DNA of 15,860 nucleotides from Neisseria lactamica NS19. GTDB taxonomy: Bacteria > Pseudomonadota > Gammaproteobacteria > Burkholderiales > Neisseriaceae. Numbering within the stretch: position 1 is the first letter of the stretch; every line of letters begins with the position of its first letter. This document shows, one piece after another, positions 6,701 through 13,585 of this stretch. A program made the translations under genes and the position numbers. Below the pieces are notes generated by a model that searched no databases, had not been told where the DNA came from, and saw only the letters and a list, made by a program, of their open reading frames with translations. Location: positions 1-15,860 of the forward strand of contig AEPI01000109.1 of assembly GCA_000193795.2 (NCBI GenBank), given 5' to 3'.

Positions 6701-7913
6701 GCTCTACCAATTTTTTCGCTGCTTTAACGGTGGAAGCCAGACCTTGTTTTTCCAATTTGTGGAAAATGAACGGTTTGAACAATTCCAAAGCCATTTTTTT
6801 CGGCAAACCGCATTGGTGCAGACGCAGGTACGGGCCTACGGTAATCACGGAACGACCGGAGTAGTCCACACGTTTACCCAGCAGGTTTTGACGGAAGCGG
6901 CCGCCTTTACCTTTAATCATGTCGGCCAATGATTTCAGCGGACGTTTGTTGGCGCCGGTCATGGCTTTACCGCGACGGCCGTTATCCAACAGCGAGTCGA
7001 CCGCTTCTTGCAACATACGTTTTTCGTTGCGGACGATGATGTCGGGCGCGTGCAGTTCCAGCAGGCGTTTCAGACGGTTGTTACGGTTGATGACGCGGCG
7101 GTACAAATCGTTCAAATCGGAAGTGGCAAAACGACCGCCGTCCAACGGAACCAGAGGACGCAAATCAGGCGGTAATACCGGCAGCACGTCCATAATCATC
7201 CACTCCAGCTTCATACCGGAACGGTGGAAGGCTTCCAATACTTTCAAGCGTTTGGCGATTTTTTTGATTTTGGTGTCAGAACCGGTCGATTCCAACTCTT
7301 GGCGCAGGATTTCGATTTCGCCCGCTACATTCAAGGTACGCAGCAATTCGCGGATACCTTCCGCACCCATTTTGGCATCGAAATCGTCGCCGTATTCGTC
7401 CAGTTTGTTGTAGTAATCGTCTTCAGTCAGCAATTGGCGGCGTTGCAGCGGAGTCATACCGGGGTCGGTTACCACAAATGCTTCAAAGTACAATACGCGC
7501 TCGATGTCGCGCAAAGTCATGTCCAACACCATACCCAAGCGGGAAGGCAGGGATTTCAAGAACCAAATGTGTGCCACAGGCGCGGCCAATTCAATATGAC
7601 CCATGCGTTCGCGGCGCACTTTGGACAAAGTTACTTCCACGCCGCATTTTTCACAGGTTACGCCTTTAAATTTCAAGCGTTTGTATTTGCCGCACAAACA
7701 TTCATAGTCTTTGACCGGGCCAAAGATTTTGGCGCAGAACAAACCGTCGCGCTCGGGTTTGAACGTACGGTAGTTGATGGTTTCAGGTTTTTTAACTTCG
7801 CCATAAGACCATGAGCGGATGGTTTCGGGAGAGGCAATACCGATTTTGATGGCATCAAACTCTTCTTCCATGCCGGCAGTTTGCAACGGATTAAATAAGT
7901 TCAACAAATTCAT
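3738..7913 (-). CDS. rpoC: DNA-directed RNA polymerase subunit beta'
   Basis: A 1391-aa subunit that, with beta, forms the active cleft of RNA polymerase. The catalytic motif NADFDGD is at 460-466, giving Asp462, Asp464 and Asp466 as the metal ligands. The N-terminal zinc site is Cys72, Cys74, Cys87 and Cys90. The second zinc site is Cys816, Cys890, Cys897 and Cys900. All are offset by two from E. coli numbering. The start MNLLNLFNP is preceded by AAGGAGC at good spacing. The gene follows rpoB after 150 bases that contain a large uptake-sequence inverted repeat, and ends at the terminator at 3686-3714. One exact uptake sequence (5451-5460) is embedded in codons for Ser819-Asp820-Gly821, beside the zinc ligand Cys816. 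No frameshift or truncation is seen. Confidence 0.98.
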   Translation of the reverse strand: MNLLNLFNPLQTAGMEEEFDAIKIGIASPETIRSWSYGEVKKPETINYRTFKPERDGLFCAKIFGPVKDYECLCGKYKRLKFKGVTCEKCGVEVTLSKVRRERMGHIELAAPVAHIWFLKSLPSRLGMVLDMTLRDIERVLYFEAFVVTDPGMTPLQRRQLLTEDDYYNKLDEYGDDFDAKMGAEGIRELLRTLNVAGEIEILRQELESTGSDTKIKKIAKRLKVLEAFHRSGMKLEWMIMDVLPVLPPDLRPLVPLDGGRFATSDLNDLYRRVINRNNRLKRLLELHAPDIIVRNEKRMLQEAVDSLLDNGRRGKAMTGANKRPLKSLADMIKGKGGRFRQNLLGKRVDYSGRSVITVGPYLRLHQCGLPKKMALELFKPFIFHKLEKQGLASTVKAAKKLVEQEVPEVWDILEEVIREHPIMLNRAPTLHRLGIQAFEPILIEGKAIQLHPLVCAAFNADFDGDQMAVHVPLSLEAQMEARTLMLASNNVLSPANGEPIIVPSQDIVLGLYYMTRDRINAKGEGSLFADVKEVHRAYHTKQVELGTKITVRLREWVKNEAGEFEPVVNRYETTVGRALLSEILPKGLPFEYVNKALKKKEISKLINASFRLCGLRDTVIFADHLMYTGFGFAAKGGISIAVDDMEIPKEKAALLAEANAEVKEIEDQYRQGLVTNGERYNKVVDIWGRAGDKIAKAMMDNLSKQKVIDRDGKEVDQESFNSIYMMADSGARGSAAQIKQLSGMRGLMAKPDGSIIETPITSNFREGLTVLQYFIATHGARKGLADTALKTANSGYLTRRLVDVTQDLVVVEDDCGTSDGFVMKAVVQGGDVIEALRDRILGRVTASDVVDPSSGETLVEAGTLLTEKLVDMIDQSGVDEVKVRTPITCKTRHGLCAHCYGRDLARGKLVNAGEAVGVIAAQSIGEPGTQLTMRTFHIGGAASRAAAASQVEAKSNGTARFSSQMRYVANNKGELVVIGRSCEVVIHDDIGRERERHKVPYGAILLVQDGAAIKAGQTLATWDPHTRPMITEHAGMVKFENVEEGVTVAKQTDDVTGLSTLVVIDGKRRSSSASKLLRPTVKLLDENGVEICIPGTSTPVSMAFPVGAVITVREGQEIGKGDVLARIPQASSKTRDITGGLPRVAELFEARVPKDAGMLAEITGTVSFGKETKGKQRLIITDVDGVAYETLISKEKQILVHDGQVVNRGETIVDGAVDPHDILRLQGIEALARYIVQEVQEVYRLQGVKISDKHIEVIIRQMLRRVNIADAGETGFITGEQVERGDVMAANEKALEEGKEPARYENVLLGITKASLSTDSFISAASFQETTRVLTEAAIMGKQDELRGLKENVIVGRLIPAGTGLTYHRSRHQQWQEVDQETAETEVTDE
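5451..5460 (+). repeat. DNA uptake sequence core inside rpoC
   Basis: An exact GCCGTCTGAA. On the rpoC coding strand it supplies the TCA GAC GGC codons for Ser819-Asp820-Gly821. The two bases before it are AA, so it matches the 10-base core but not the 12-base form. Confidence 0.9.
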
Positions 7914-7977
7914 TTCTGCTCCTTGAAGGAAGTATTTTTACCGCGTGGCGGATTTTCGATATGGATAGAGGTACAGC

Positions 7978-8059
7978 GTTTTCAGACGGCATTTCGTTTT
8001 TAAACATTGTCGGCTGCCCCGCATACCTGCAAAACAGCCCCCTTATGCCGTCTGAAAAC
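7978..8059. repeat. Long inverted repeat of uptake sequences between rpoB and rpoC
   Basis: The arms 7978-7992 and 8045-8059 are perfectly complementary over 15 bp, and each contains the full 12-base uptake sequence (7981-7992 and 8045-8056). The 52-base spacer itself holds a weak GGCTG/CAGCC pair (8012-8016 with 8035-8039). The right arm starts only four bases after the rpoB stop codon. No T-run follows on the minus strand (the bases after the stem are CGCTGTACC), so it is not a typical terminator; it would fold as a long stem in the rpoBC mRNA. Confidence 0.85.
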
Positions 8060-8063
8060 CGTA

Positions 8064-11000
8064 TCAGTAACGTTCCAAATCGATATCCAAGCCCAGTGAG
8101 CGAATCTCTTTGACCAATACGTTGAAGGACTCGGGCATACCGGCATCGATTTTGTGTTCGCCTTTGACGATGTTTTCGTACATTTTGGTACGGCCGTTCA
8201 CATCATCAGACTTCACGGTCAGCATCTCTTGCAGGGTGTAGGCCGCACCGTATGCTTCCAATGCCCAAACCTCCATCTCGCCGAAACGTTGTCCGCCGAA
8301 CTGGGCTTTACCGCCCAAAGGCTGCTGGGTAACCAGACTGTACGGACCGGTAGAACGGGCGTGCATTTTTTCGTCAACCAAGTGGTGCAGTTTCAGATAG
8401 TGCATCACACCGACTGTAACCTTGCGGTCAAATGCTTCGCCTGAACGACCGTCATACAGCGTGATTTGGGTTTTACTCTCGTTGAAGCCCAATTTTTCGA
8501 CTTCAGGATCGTCGCTCGGATAAGCCAAGTTCAGCATTTCGCGGATTTCGGATTCTTTCGCACCGTCAAACACCGGCGAAGCGAAAGATGCGCCTTTACG
8601 CAGGTTGGAAGCCAATTCGATGATTTCTTCATCTGTCAGGCTGTCCAAATCTTCTTTCTTACCGCTACCGTTGTAGAGCTTGTTCAAGAATTCACGCAGC
8701 TCGCCGGCTTTGCGTTGCTCTTTCAGCATACGGTCGATGCGTTCGCCGATACCTTTTGCCGCCCAACCCAAGTGAACTTCCAAAATCTGACCGATGTTCA
8801 TACGGGAAGGTACGCCCAACGGGTTCAGTACGATGTCTACCGGACGGCCGTCAGCCATGTAAGGCATATCTTCCACCGGCAGAATGCGCGATACCACACC
8901 TTTGTTACCGTGGCGGCCCGCCATTTTGTCACCGGCTTGCAGACGGCGTTTGATGGCGATAAATACTTTCACCATTTTTTGTACGCCCGGTTGCAGCTCG
9001 TCGCCTTGGGTCAGTTTTTTCTTCTTGATCTCATACAACTCATCCGCTTCTTCGCGTTTTTGTTGCAGGCTCAATTTAATCAGTTCCAACTGCTTGGCCA
9101 AATCTTCGTCAGCCAGACGGATATCGAACCAATCGTGTTTACCGGGCAAACCCGCCAGATATTCAGTCGTGATTTCACTGCCTTTAGCCAGCTTCATCGG
9201 GCCGCCGTTGGCTTTCTGTCCGACAATCATACGCTCGATACGGTCGAATGCGTCGTTATCGAAAATACGCAACTGGTCGCTCAAATCCAAGCGGTAACGT
9301 TTCAATTCGGAATCGATAATGGATTGGGCGCGTTTGTCGCGTTGGATGCCTTCGCGGGTAAAGACTTGAACGTCGATAACCGTACCGCTCATACCGGTAG
9401 GCATACGCAATGAAGTATCTTTTACGTCAGACGCTTTTTCGCCGAAGATGGCGCGCAGCAGTTTTTCTTCAGGAGTCAGCTGGGTTTCGCCTTTGGGCGT
9501 TACTTTGCCCACCAGCACATCGCCGGCTTCTACTTCTGCACCGATATATACGATACCGGATTCATCCAAACGGTTTTGCATACGCTCGGACAAGTTCGGA
9601 ATATCGCGGGTAATGTCTTCCGCGCCCAGCTTGGTATCGCGGGCAACGACATTCAATTCCTCAATGTGAATCGAAGTATAGCGGTCGTCCGCGGCTACTT
9701 TTTCTGAAATCAGAATCGAATCTTCATAGTTATAACCGTTCCACGGCATGAAGGCGATGGTCATGTTTTGCCCCAAAGCCAATTCGCCCAAATCGGTGGA
9801 CGCGCCGTCGGCCACCAAGTCGCCGCGTTGCAACACGTCGCCTGCTTTTACAGCCGGACGTTGGTTGATGTTGGTAGATTGGTTGGAACGGGTAAATTTA
9901 ACCAGGTTGTAAATATCGACACCCACTTCGCCGGCAGTCGCTTCATCGTCATGAACACGAACGACGACGCGGTTGGCATCGACATACTCAACCACACCGC
10001 CTCGGCGGGCAACGATTGCAGTGGCAGAGTCAACGGCAACGGAACGCTCGATACCGGTACCGACCATCGGTTTTTCAGGACGCAGGCAAGGCACTGCCTG
10101 ACGCTGCATATTCGCACCCATCAATGCGCGGTTCGCGTCATCGTGTTCCAAGAACGGAATCAGGGATGCCGCAACGGATACCACCTGGCCGGTTGCCACG
10201 TCCATATATTGGACGCGGTCTGGCGTTGCCATAATGGTTTCGCCTTTTTCGCGGCAGGTAACCAAGTCGCCAATCAAATTGCCGTCTGAATCCAAATCGG
10301 CATTCGCCTGTGCAATCACATAACGGCCTTCTTCGATGGCAGACAAGTAATCGATTTCCTCGGTTACTTTGCCGTCGATAACGCGGCGGTAAGGCGTTTC
10401 CAAGAAACCGTAATCATTGGTGCGCGCATAAACGGACAATGAGTTGATCAAACCGATGTTCGGACCTTCAGGCGTTTCAATCGGACATACGCGGCCGTAG
10501 TGGGTCGGATGCACGTCCCGCACCTCGAAGCCCGCACGTTCGCGGGTCAAACCGCCCGGACCCAATGCAGATACACGGCGTTTATGGGTTACTTCAGACA
10601 AGGGGTTGGTCTGATCCATAAACTGACTCAATTGGCTGGAGCCGAAGAATTCTTTGATGGCGGCAGAAACGGGTTTCGCATTAATCAAGTCGTGCGGCAT
10701 CAAGTTCTCTGATTCCGCCTGATTCAAACGTTCTTTTACGGCACGTTCCACACGAGCCAAGCCGCTGCGGAATTGGTTTTCTGTCAACTCACCTACCGAA
10801 CGTACTCGACGGTTGCCCAAGTGATCGATATCGTCCACTTCACCATGACCGTTACGCAACTCGACCAAAGTCGCAATCGAGGCGACAATATCTTCGACGC
10901 TCAGAACATAACCGCCTTTTTCGGCAGCACCTGCGAAAGTTTCGTTCAACAGACGGCCGTACCAAGAGTTTTGTTGAGCTTCGGACAGTTTTTGTTCGTA

Positions 11001-12242
11001 TGTGCGCGTATTAAATTTCATACGGCCTACGCGGGACAAATCGTAGCTGTCTTCACTGAAGAACAAGCGGTTAAACAATTGCTCGACCGCCTCTTCGGTG
11101 GGCGGCTCGCCCGGACGCATCATACGGTAAATCGCGACACGCGCCGCCTGCCGGCCGGCAGTCTCATCCGTGCGCAAAGTGTTGGAGATATAAGCACCCT
11201 GATCCAACTCATTGATATAAAGGGTCGTAATTTCTTTTACGCCATTGATATCAAATTTGGCCAACAACTCTTCTGTAATTTCATCATTGGCAGAAGCCAA
11301 TACCTCTCCGGTTTCCGAATCAATCAGATCGGCAGCCAATGCTTTGCCCAGCAGGCTTTCCGGCTCTACATCCAAACGGGTCAGGCCTGCATTGGCAATA
11401 TCACGGATATTTTTCGCAGTAATGCGCTTACCTTTGGCAACCAATACGTTGCCTTCTTTATCCAAGATATCGACTTTGGCAGTTTCACCTTTCAGACGGC
11501 TTGCGACCAAGTCGGTTTGAACACCGTTTGAAGACAAATAGAACGTTTCCTTATCATAGAAAATATCCAAGATTTGCTCATTGCCGTAGCCCAAAGCCTT
11601 CAACAAAATCGTTACCGGCATTTTACGGCGGCGGTCGATACGGAAATACAGCAAATCTTTCGGGTCAAATTCAAAATCCAACCATGAACCACGGTAAGGA
11701 ATGATACGGGCTGAGAATAACAACTTGCCGGAAGAGTGCGTCTTACCTTTGTCATGCTCGAAAAATACACCGGGCGAACGGTGCAACTGAGAAACAATCA
11801 CACGCTCTGTGCCGTTGATAACAAACGAACCGCTCGGAGTCATCAACGGAATTTCACCCATATACACTTCGTTTTCACGAACTTCTTTGACAGTCGGCTT
11901 AGATGCTTCTTTATCCAAAATCACCAAACGGATACGCGCACGCAGGGGAGCGGCATAAGTAATACCGCGCAACTGACATTCGGGAATATCGAACAAAGGT
12001 TCGCCCAATGTGTAATGCACAAATTCCAATCGCGCATACCCGTTATGGCTCACAATCGGGAAAATAGAATTAAATGCCGCCTGAAGACCGTCATCGGTAC
12101 GTTTGTCAAAAGCATTTTCCAGCTGCAAAAATTTCGCATAAGAATCAATTTGGGTTGCCAACAGGAAAGGAACTTCCAAGACATTCTCCCGCTTTGCAAA
12201 ACTCTTGCGGATACGTTTTTTCTCGGTAAACGAATAGCTCAT
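8064..12242 (-). CDS. rpoB: DNA-directed RNA polymerase subunit beta
   Basis: A 1392-aa subunit forming the other half of the RNA polymerase active cleft and the site of rifampicin binding. The rifampicin region reads FMDQTNPLSEVTHKRRVSAL with Asp543, His553 and Ser558, equal to E. coli Asp516, His526 and Ser531; none carries a known resistance change. The conserved GDKMAGRHGNKG motif and the C-terminal part from KMHARSTGPYSLVTQQP to ALEAYGAAYTLQEML are intact. I chose the ATG at 12242 (MSYSFTEKKRIRKSF) because it has CGGAG upstream (complement of 12248-12252) and matches the family start; an in-frame ATG at 12260 would precede this site. It is 189 bases downstream of rplL, behind an attenuator-like element, and is followed by rpoC. 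Two exact uptake cores lie in its codons. Confidence 0.98.
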   Translation of the reverse strand: MSYSFTEKKRIRKSFAKRENVLEVPFLLATQIDSYAKFLQLENAFDKRTDDGLQAAFNSIFPIVSHNGYARLEFVHYTLGEPLFDIPECQLRGITYAAPLRARIRLVILDKEASKPTVKEVRENEVYMGEIPLMTPSGSFVINGTERVIVSQLHRSPGVFFEHDKGKTHSSGKLLFSARIIPYRGSWLDFEFDPKDLLYFRIDRRRKMPVTILLKALGYGNEQILDIFYDKETFYLSSNGVQTDLVASRLKGETAKVDILDKEGNVLVAKGKRITAKNIRDIANAGLTRLDVEPESLLGKALAADLIDSETGEVLASANDEITEELLAKFDINGVKEITTLYINELDQGAYISNTLRTDETAGRQAARVAIYRMMRPGEPPTEEAVEQLFNRLFFSEDSYDLSRVGRMKFNTRTYEQKLSEAQQNSWYGRLLNETFAGAAEKGGYVLSVEDIVASIATLVELRNGHGEVDDIDHLGNRRVRSVGELTENQFRSGLARVERAVKERLNQAESENLMPHDLINAKPVSAAIKEFFGSSQLSQFMDQTNPLSEVTHKRRVSALGPGGLTRERAGFEVRDVHPTHYGRVCPIETPEGPNIGLINSLSVYARTNDYGFLETPYRRVIDGKVTEEIDYLSAIEEGRYVIAQANADLDSDGNLIGDLVTCREKGETIMATPDRVQYMDVATGQVVSVAASLIPFLEHDDANRALMGANMQRQAVPCLRPEKPMVGTGIERSVAVDSATAIVARRGGVVEYVDANRVVVRVHDDEATAGEVGVDIYNLVKFTRSNQSTNINQRPAVKAGDVLQRGDLVADGASTDLGELALGQNMTIAFMPWNGYNYEDSILISEKVAADDRYTSIHIEELNVVARDTKLGAEDITRDIPNLSERMQNRLDESGIVYIGAEVEAGDVLVGKVTPKGETQLTPEEKLLRAIFGEKASDVKDTSLRMPTGMSGTVIDVQVFTREGIQRDKRAQSIIDSELKRYRLDLSDQLRIFDNDAFDRIERMIVGQKANGGPMKLAKGSEITTEYLAGLPGKHDWFDIRLADEDLAKQLELIKLSLQQKREEADELYEIKKKKLTQGDELQPGVQKMVKVFIAIKRRLQAGDKMAGRHGNKGVVSRILPVEDMPYMADGRPVDIVLNPLGVPSRMNIGQILEVHLGWAAKGIGERIDRMLKEQRKAGELREFLNKLYNGSGKKEDLDSLTDEEIIELASNLRKGASFASPVFDGAKESEIREMLNLAYPSDDPEVEKLGFNESKTQITLYDGRSGEAFDRKVTVGVMHYLKLHHLVDEKMHARSTGPYSLVTQQPLGGKAQFGGQRFGEMEVWALEAYGAAYTLQEMLTVKSDDVNGRTKMYENIVKGEHKIDAGMPESFNVLVKEIRSLGLDIDLERY
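10281..10290 (+). repeat. DNA uptake sequence core inside rpoB
   Basis: An exact GCCGTCTGAA preceded by TT, so 11 of 12 bases of the long form. On the rpoB strand it gives TCA GAC GGC for Ser652-Asp653-Gly654, the same reading frame and tripeptide as the site in rpoC. Confidence 0.9.
11491..11500 (-). repeat. DNA uptake sequence core inside rpoB, coding orientation
   Basis: The minus strand reads GCCGTCTGAA across the codons for Ser248-Arg249-Leu250-Lys251. This is the opposite orientation to the other two uptake sites inside rpoB and rpoC. Confidence 0.88.
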
Positions 12243-12307
12243 ATACACTCCGAAAAGCAATTTTCAATAATAGACCGTCTGAAACAACGGCACGCATCAA
12301 TCTGATA

Positions 12308-12357
12308 TTTACATTTATTTGCAATGATTTGATGAAAACTATGCAAATAAATGTAAA
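12308..12357. repeat. Perfect 16-bp AT-rich inverted repeat upstream of rpoB
   Basis: TTTACATTTATTTGCA (12308-12323) is perfectly complementary to 12342-12357, with an 18-base spacer. It lies between the attenuator-like element after rplL and the rpoB start, 65 bases from the start codon. It is not an uptake sequence, and does not match the Correia element ends or the dRS3 repeat as I know them. In the mRNA it would form a long AU-rich stem. E. coli has an RNase III processing site at the same place, after the rplL-rpoB attenuator, so a processing site is one likely role; a protein operator is another. Confidence 0.8.
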
Positions 12358-12364
12358 CAATACC

Positions 12365-12429
12365 TGATGCTTATTTTAAGAAGCAAAATAAGGCTGGCAG
12401 AAAACTGCCAGCCTTCACAGAAAGCATCA
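12365..12429 (-). terminator. Attenuator-like terminator between rplL and rpoB
   Basis: AAGGCTGGCAG (12390-12400) and CTGCCAGCCTT (12405-12415) form an 11-bp stem with a 4-base loop. On the minus strand it is followed by ATTTTGCTTC. Around it, TGATGCTT (12365-12372) and AAGCATCA (12422-12429) form an outer 8-bp stem beginning two bases after the rplL stop codon. In E. coli a partial terminator in this gap lowers polymerase gene expression relative to L7/L12; the position and imperfect T-run here suit the same function, which is inference. Confidence 0.75.
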
Positions 12430-12431
12430 AA

Positions 12432-12803
12432 TTATTTGATTTCGACTTTAGCGCCGGCTTCTTCCAGTTGTTTTTGGATGTCTTCAGCTTCAGCTTTAGA
12501 AACACCCTCTTTAATGGTTTTAGGTGCGCCGTCAACGATGTCTTTAGCTTCTTTCAGACCCAAGCCAGTGATAGCGCGGACAACTTTAATCACGCCGACT
12601 TTTTGATCACCGGCAGAAGCCAATACTACGTCAAATTCAGTTTTTTCTTCAGCAGCAGCTGCACCAGCACCTGCAGGGCCTGCAACTGCAACTGCAGCAG
12701 CAGAAACGCCAAATTTTTCTTCAAAAGCTTTAACCAAGTCGTTCAATTCCATTACGGTCAAAGAACCAACGGCTTCCAAAATGTCTTCTTTAGTAATAGC
12801 CAT
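12432..12803 (-). CDS. rplL: 50S ribosomal protein L7/L12
   Basis: A 123-aa protein forming the flexible stalk of the large subunit that recruits EF-Tu, EF-G and other GTPases. The N-terminal dimerisation domain (about 1-33) binds L10. An Ala/Gly-rich hinge spans about 35-52, and the C-terminal factor-binding domain (about 53-123) contains KVGVIKVVRAITGLGLKEAK. The ATG at 12803 (MAITKEDIL) has GGAG ten bases upstream. It lies 58 bases after rplJ. The stalk carries several L7/L12 copies per L10, and the terminator-like element right after this gene fits a need for more rplL than rpoB mRNA. Confidence 0.98.
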   Translation of the reverse strand: MAITKEDILEAVGSLTVMELNDLVKAFEEKFGVSAAAVAVAGPAGAGAAAAEEKTEFDVVLASAGDQKVGVIKVVRAITGLGLKEAKDIVDGAPKTIKEGVSKAEAEDIQKQLEEAGAKVEIK

Positions 12804-12861
12804 GCTATTTATACTCCAAATATTGTATTAAAAAATAATTGATTAAATGAAACAAAATCGA

Positions 12862-13362
12862 TTAAGCGGCTTCTTCGCCGGCTTTTTTCTCTGCCAAAGC
12901 AGCCAAACCGCGTGCAAAGCCAGATACAGGGGCTTGCATAACGAACAACAGTTTGGACAACAGCTCTTCTCGGCTTGGAATAGAAGCCAACTCAGCAACC
13001 TGAGCAGCATTCATTACTTCGCCATTATAAGAACCGGCTTTAACGACAATTTTGTCATCTTTTTTCGCGAATTGGTGCAGCACTTTAGCAGCAGCGACAG
13101 CATCTTCAGAAGCAGCGTAAACCAACGGACCGACCATTTGATCGGCCAATTCTGCAAATGAAGTGCCTTTCACCGCGCGACGAGCCAAAGTATTTTTCAG
13201 AACGCGCAAGTAAACGCCTTCTTTACGTGCATTCGCACGAAGCTCAGTCATACTGGAAACACTGATACCGCGATATTCAGCGACTACGAGGGTTTGAGCG
13301 TTAGCAATTGCCGTGCTAATTTCCTCGACTGCCACTTTCTTGGTTTCAATATTGAGACTCAA
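12862..13362 (-). CDS. rplJ: 50S ribosomal protein L10, TTG start
   Basis: A 166-aa protein that anchors the L7/L12 dimers to the large subunit and, as an L10-L7/L12 complex, represses its own translation in bacteria studied so far. The conserved RNA-binding part includes VVAEYRGISVSSMTELR and LRVLKNTLARRA; the C-terminal helix that binds L7/L12 is AAQVAELASIPSREELLSKL and onward. The start is TTG at 13362. It is chosen because GGGAGGT (complement of 13368-13374) lies five bases upstream and the protein then begins MSLNIETKK; no ATG or GTG is present at the right distance. The gene follows a 223-base structured leader after rplA and precedes rplL by 58 bases. Confidence 0.96.
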   Translation of the reverse strand: MSLNIETKKVAVEEISTAIANAQTLVVAEYRGISVSSMTELRANARKEGVYLRVLKNTLARRAVKGTSFAELADQMVGPLVYAASEDAVAAAKVLHQFAKKDDKIVVKAGSYNGEVMNAAQVAELASIPSREELLSKLLFVMQAPVSGFARGLAALAEKKAGEEAA

Positions 13363-13585
13363 GGTCTACCTCCCACTGTTTATAAACAGGATACCGAAAC
13401 GGTATCCCACCAGCGCGGTAACCTAAAAAGACATCTTACAAGCAATCTTGTAATGTGTTTCAGGACTACCGTCTGCGTAGGGCAGTTACGATTAAATCTT
13501 GCGATCCCTACGGTCTTGGACATCTACTTAATTTTAAGTAGCCCAAATTCAGGTAATCCGAGAAACCGGATTACCTGAGAATCTC
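13363..13585 (-). ncRNA. Structured leader of rplJ, candidate L10 autoregulatory RNA
   Basis: The 223-base gap between rplA and rplJ holds at least six inverted repeats. From the rplA side these are a 12-bp stem (13549-13560 with 13567-13578), a 7-bp stem (13524-13530 with 13535-13541), and a 7-bp stem CGTAGGG/CCCTACG (13476-13482 with 13506-13512) flanked on one side by a bulge. Then come a 7-bp stem (13436-13442 with 13447-13453) followed on the minus strand by CTTTTTA, an 8-bp stem with a 3-base loop (13389-13396 with 13400-13407), and a perfect 14-bp palindrome (13376-13389) beside the Shine-Dalgarno sequence. Bacterial L10 leaders are known to bind L10-L7/L12 at a bulged, kinked stem; the bulged stem is the best candidate. 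I see no convincing promoter. Confidence 0.65.

Noticed and set aside
10530..10640. Possible rifampicin-resistance change in RpoB (Thr545 where E. coli has Asn518)
   Set aside because: The main resistance positions (Asp543, His553, Ser558) are unaltered, and Thr here is, as far as I know, normal for Neisseria.
12242..12260. Longer N-terminus for RpoB from an ATG at 12260
   Set aside because: The good ribosome binding site lies downstream of that ATG, and the protein from 12242 starts like the family.
13380..13523. 47-aa open frame in the rplJ leader (minus strand, starts MSKTVGIARF)
   Set aside because: It runs through all the stems of the leader, has no clear Shine-Dalgarno sequence, and its composition (many Arg, Cys and Trp) does not look like a real protein. 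A leader peptide cannot be fully excluded.
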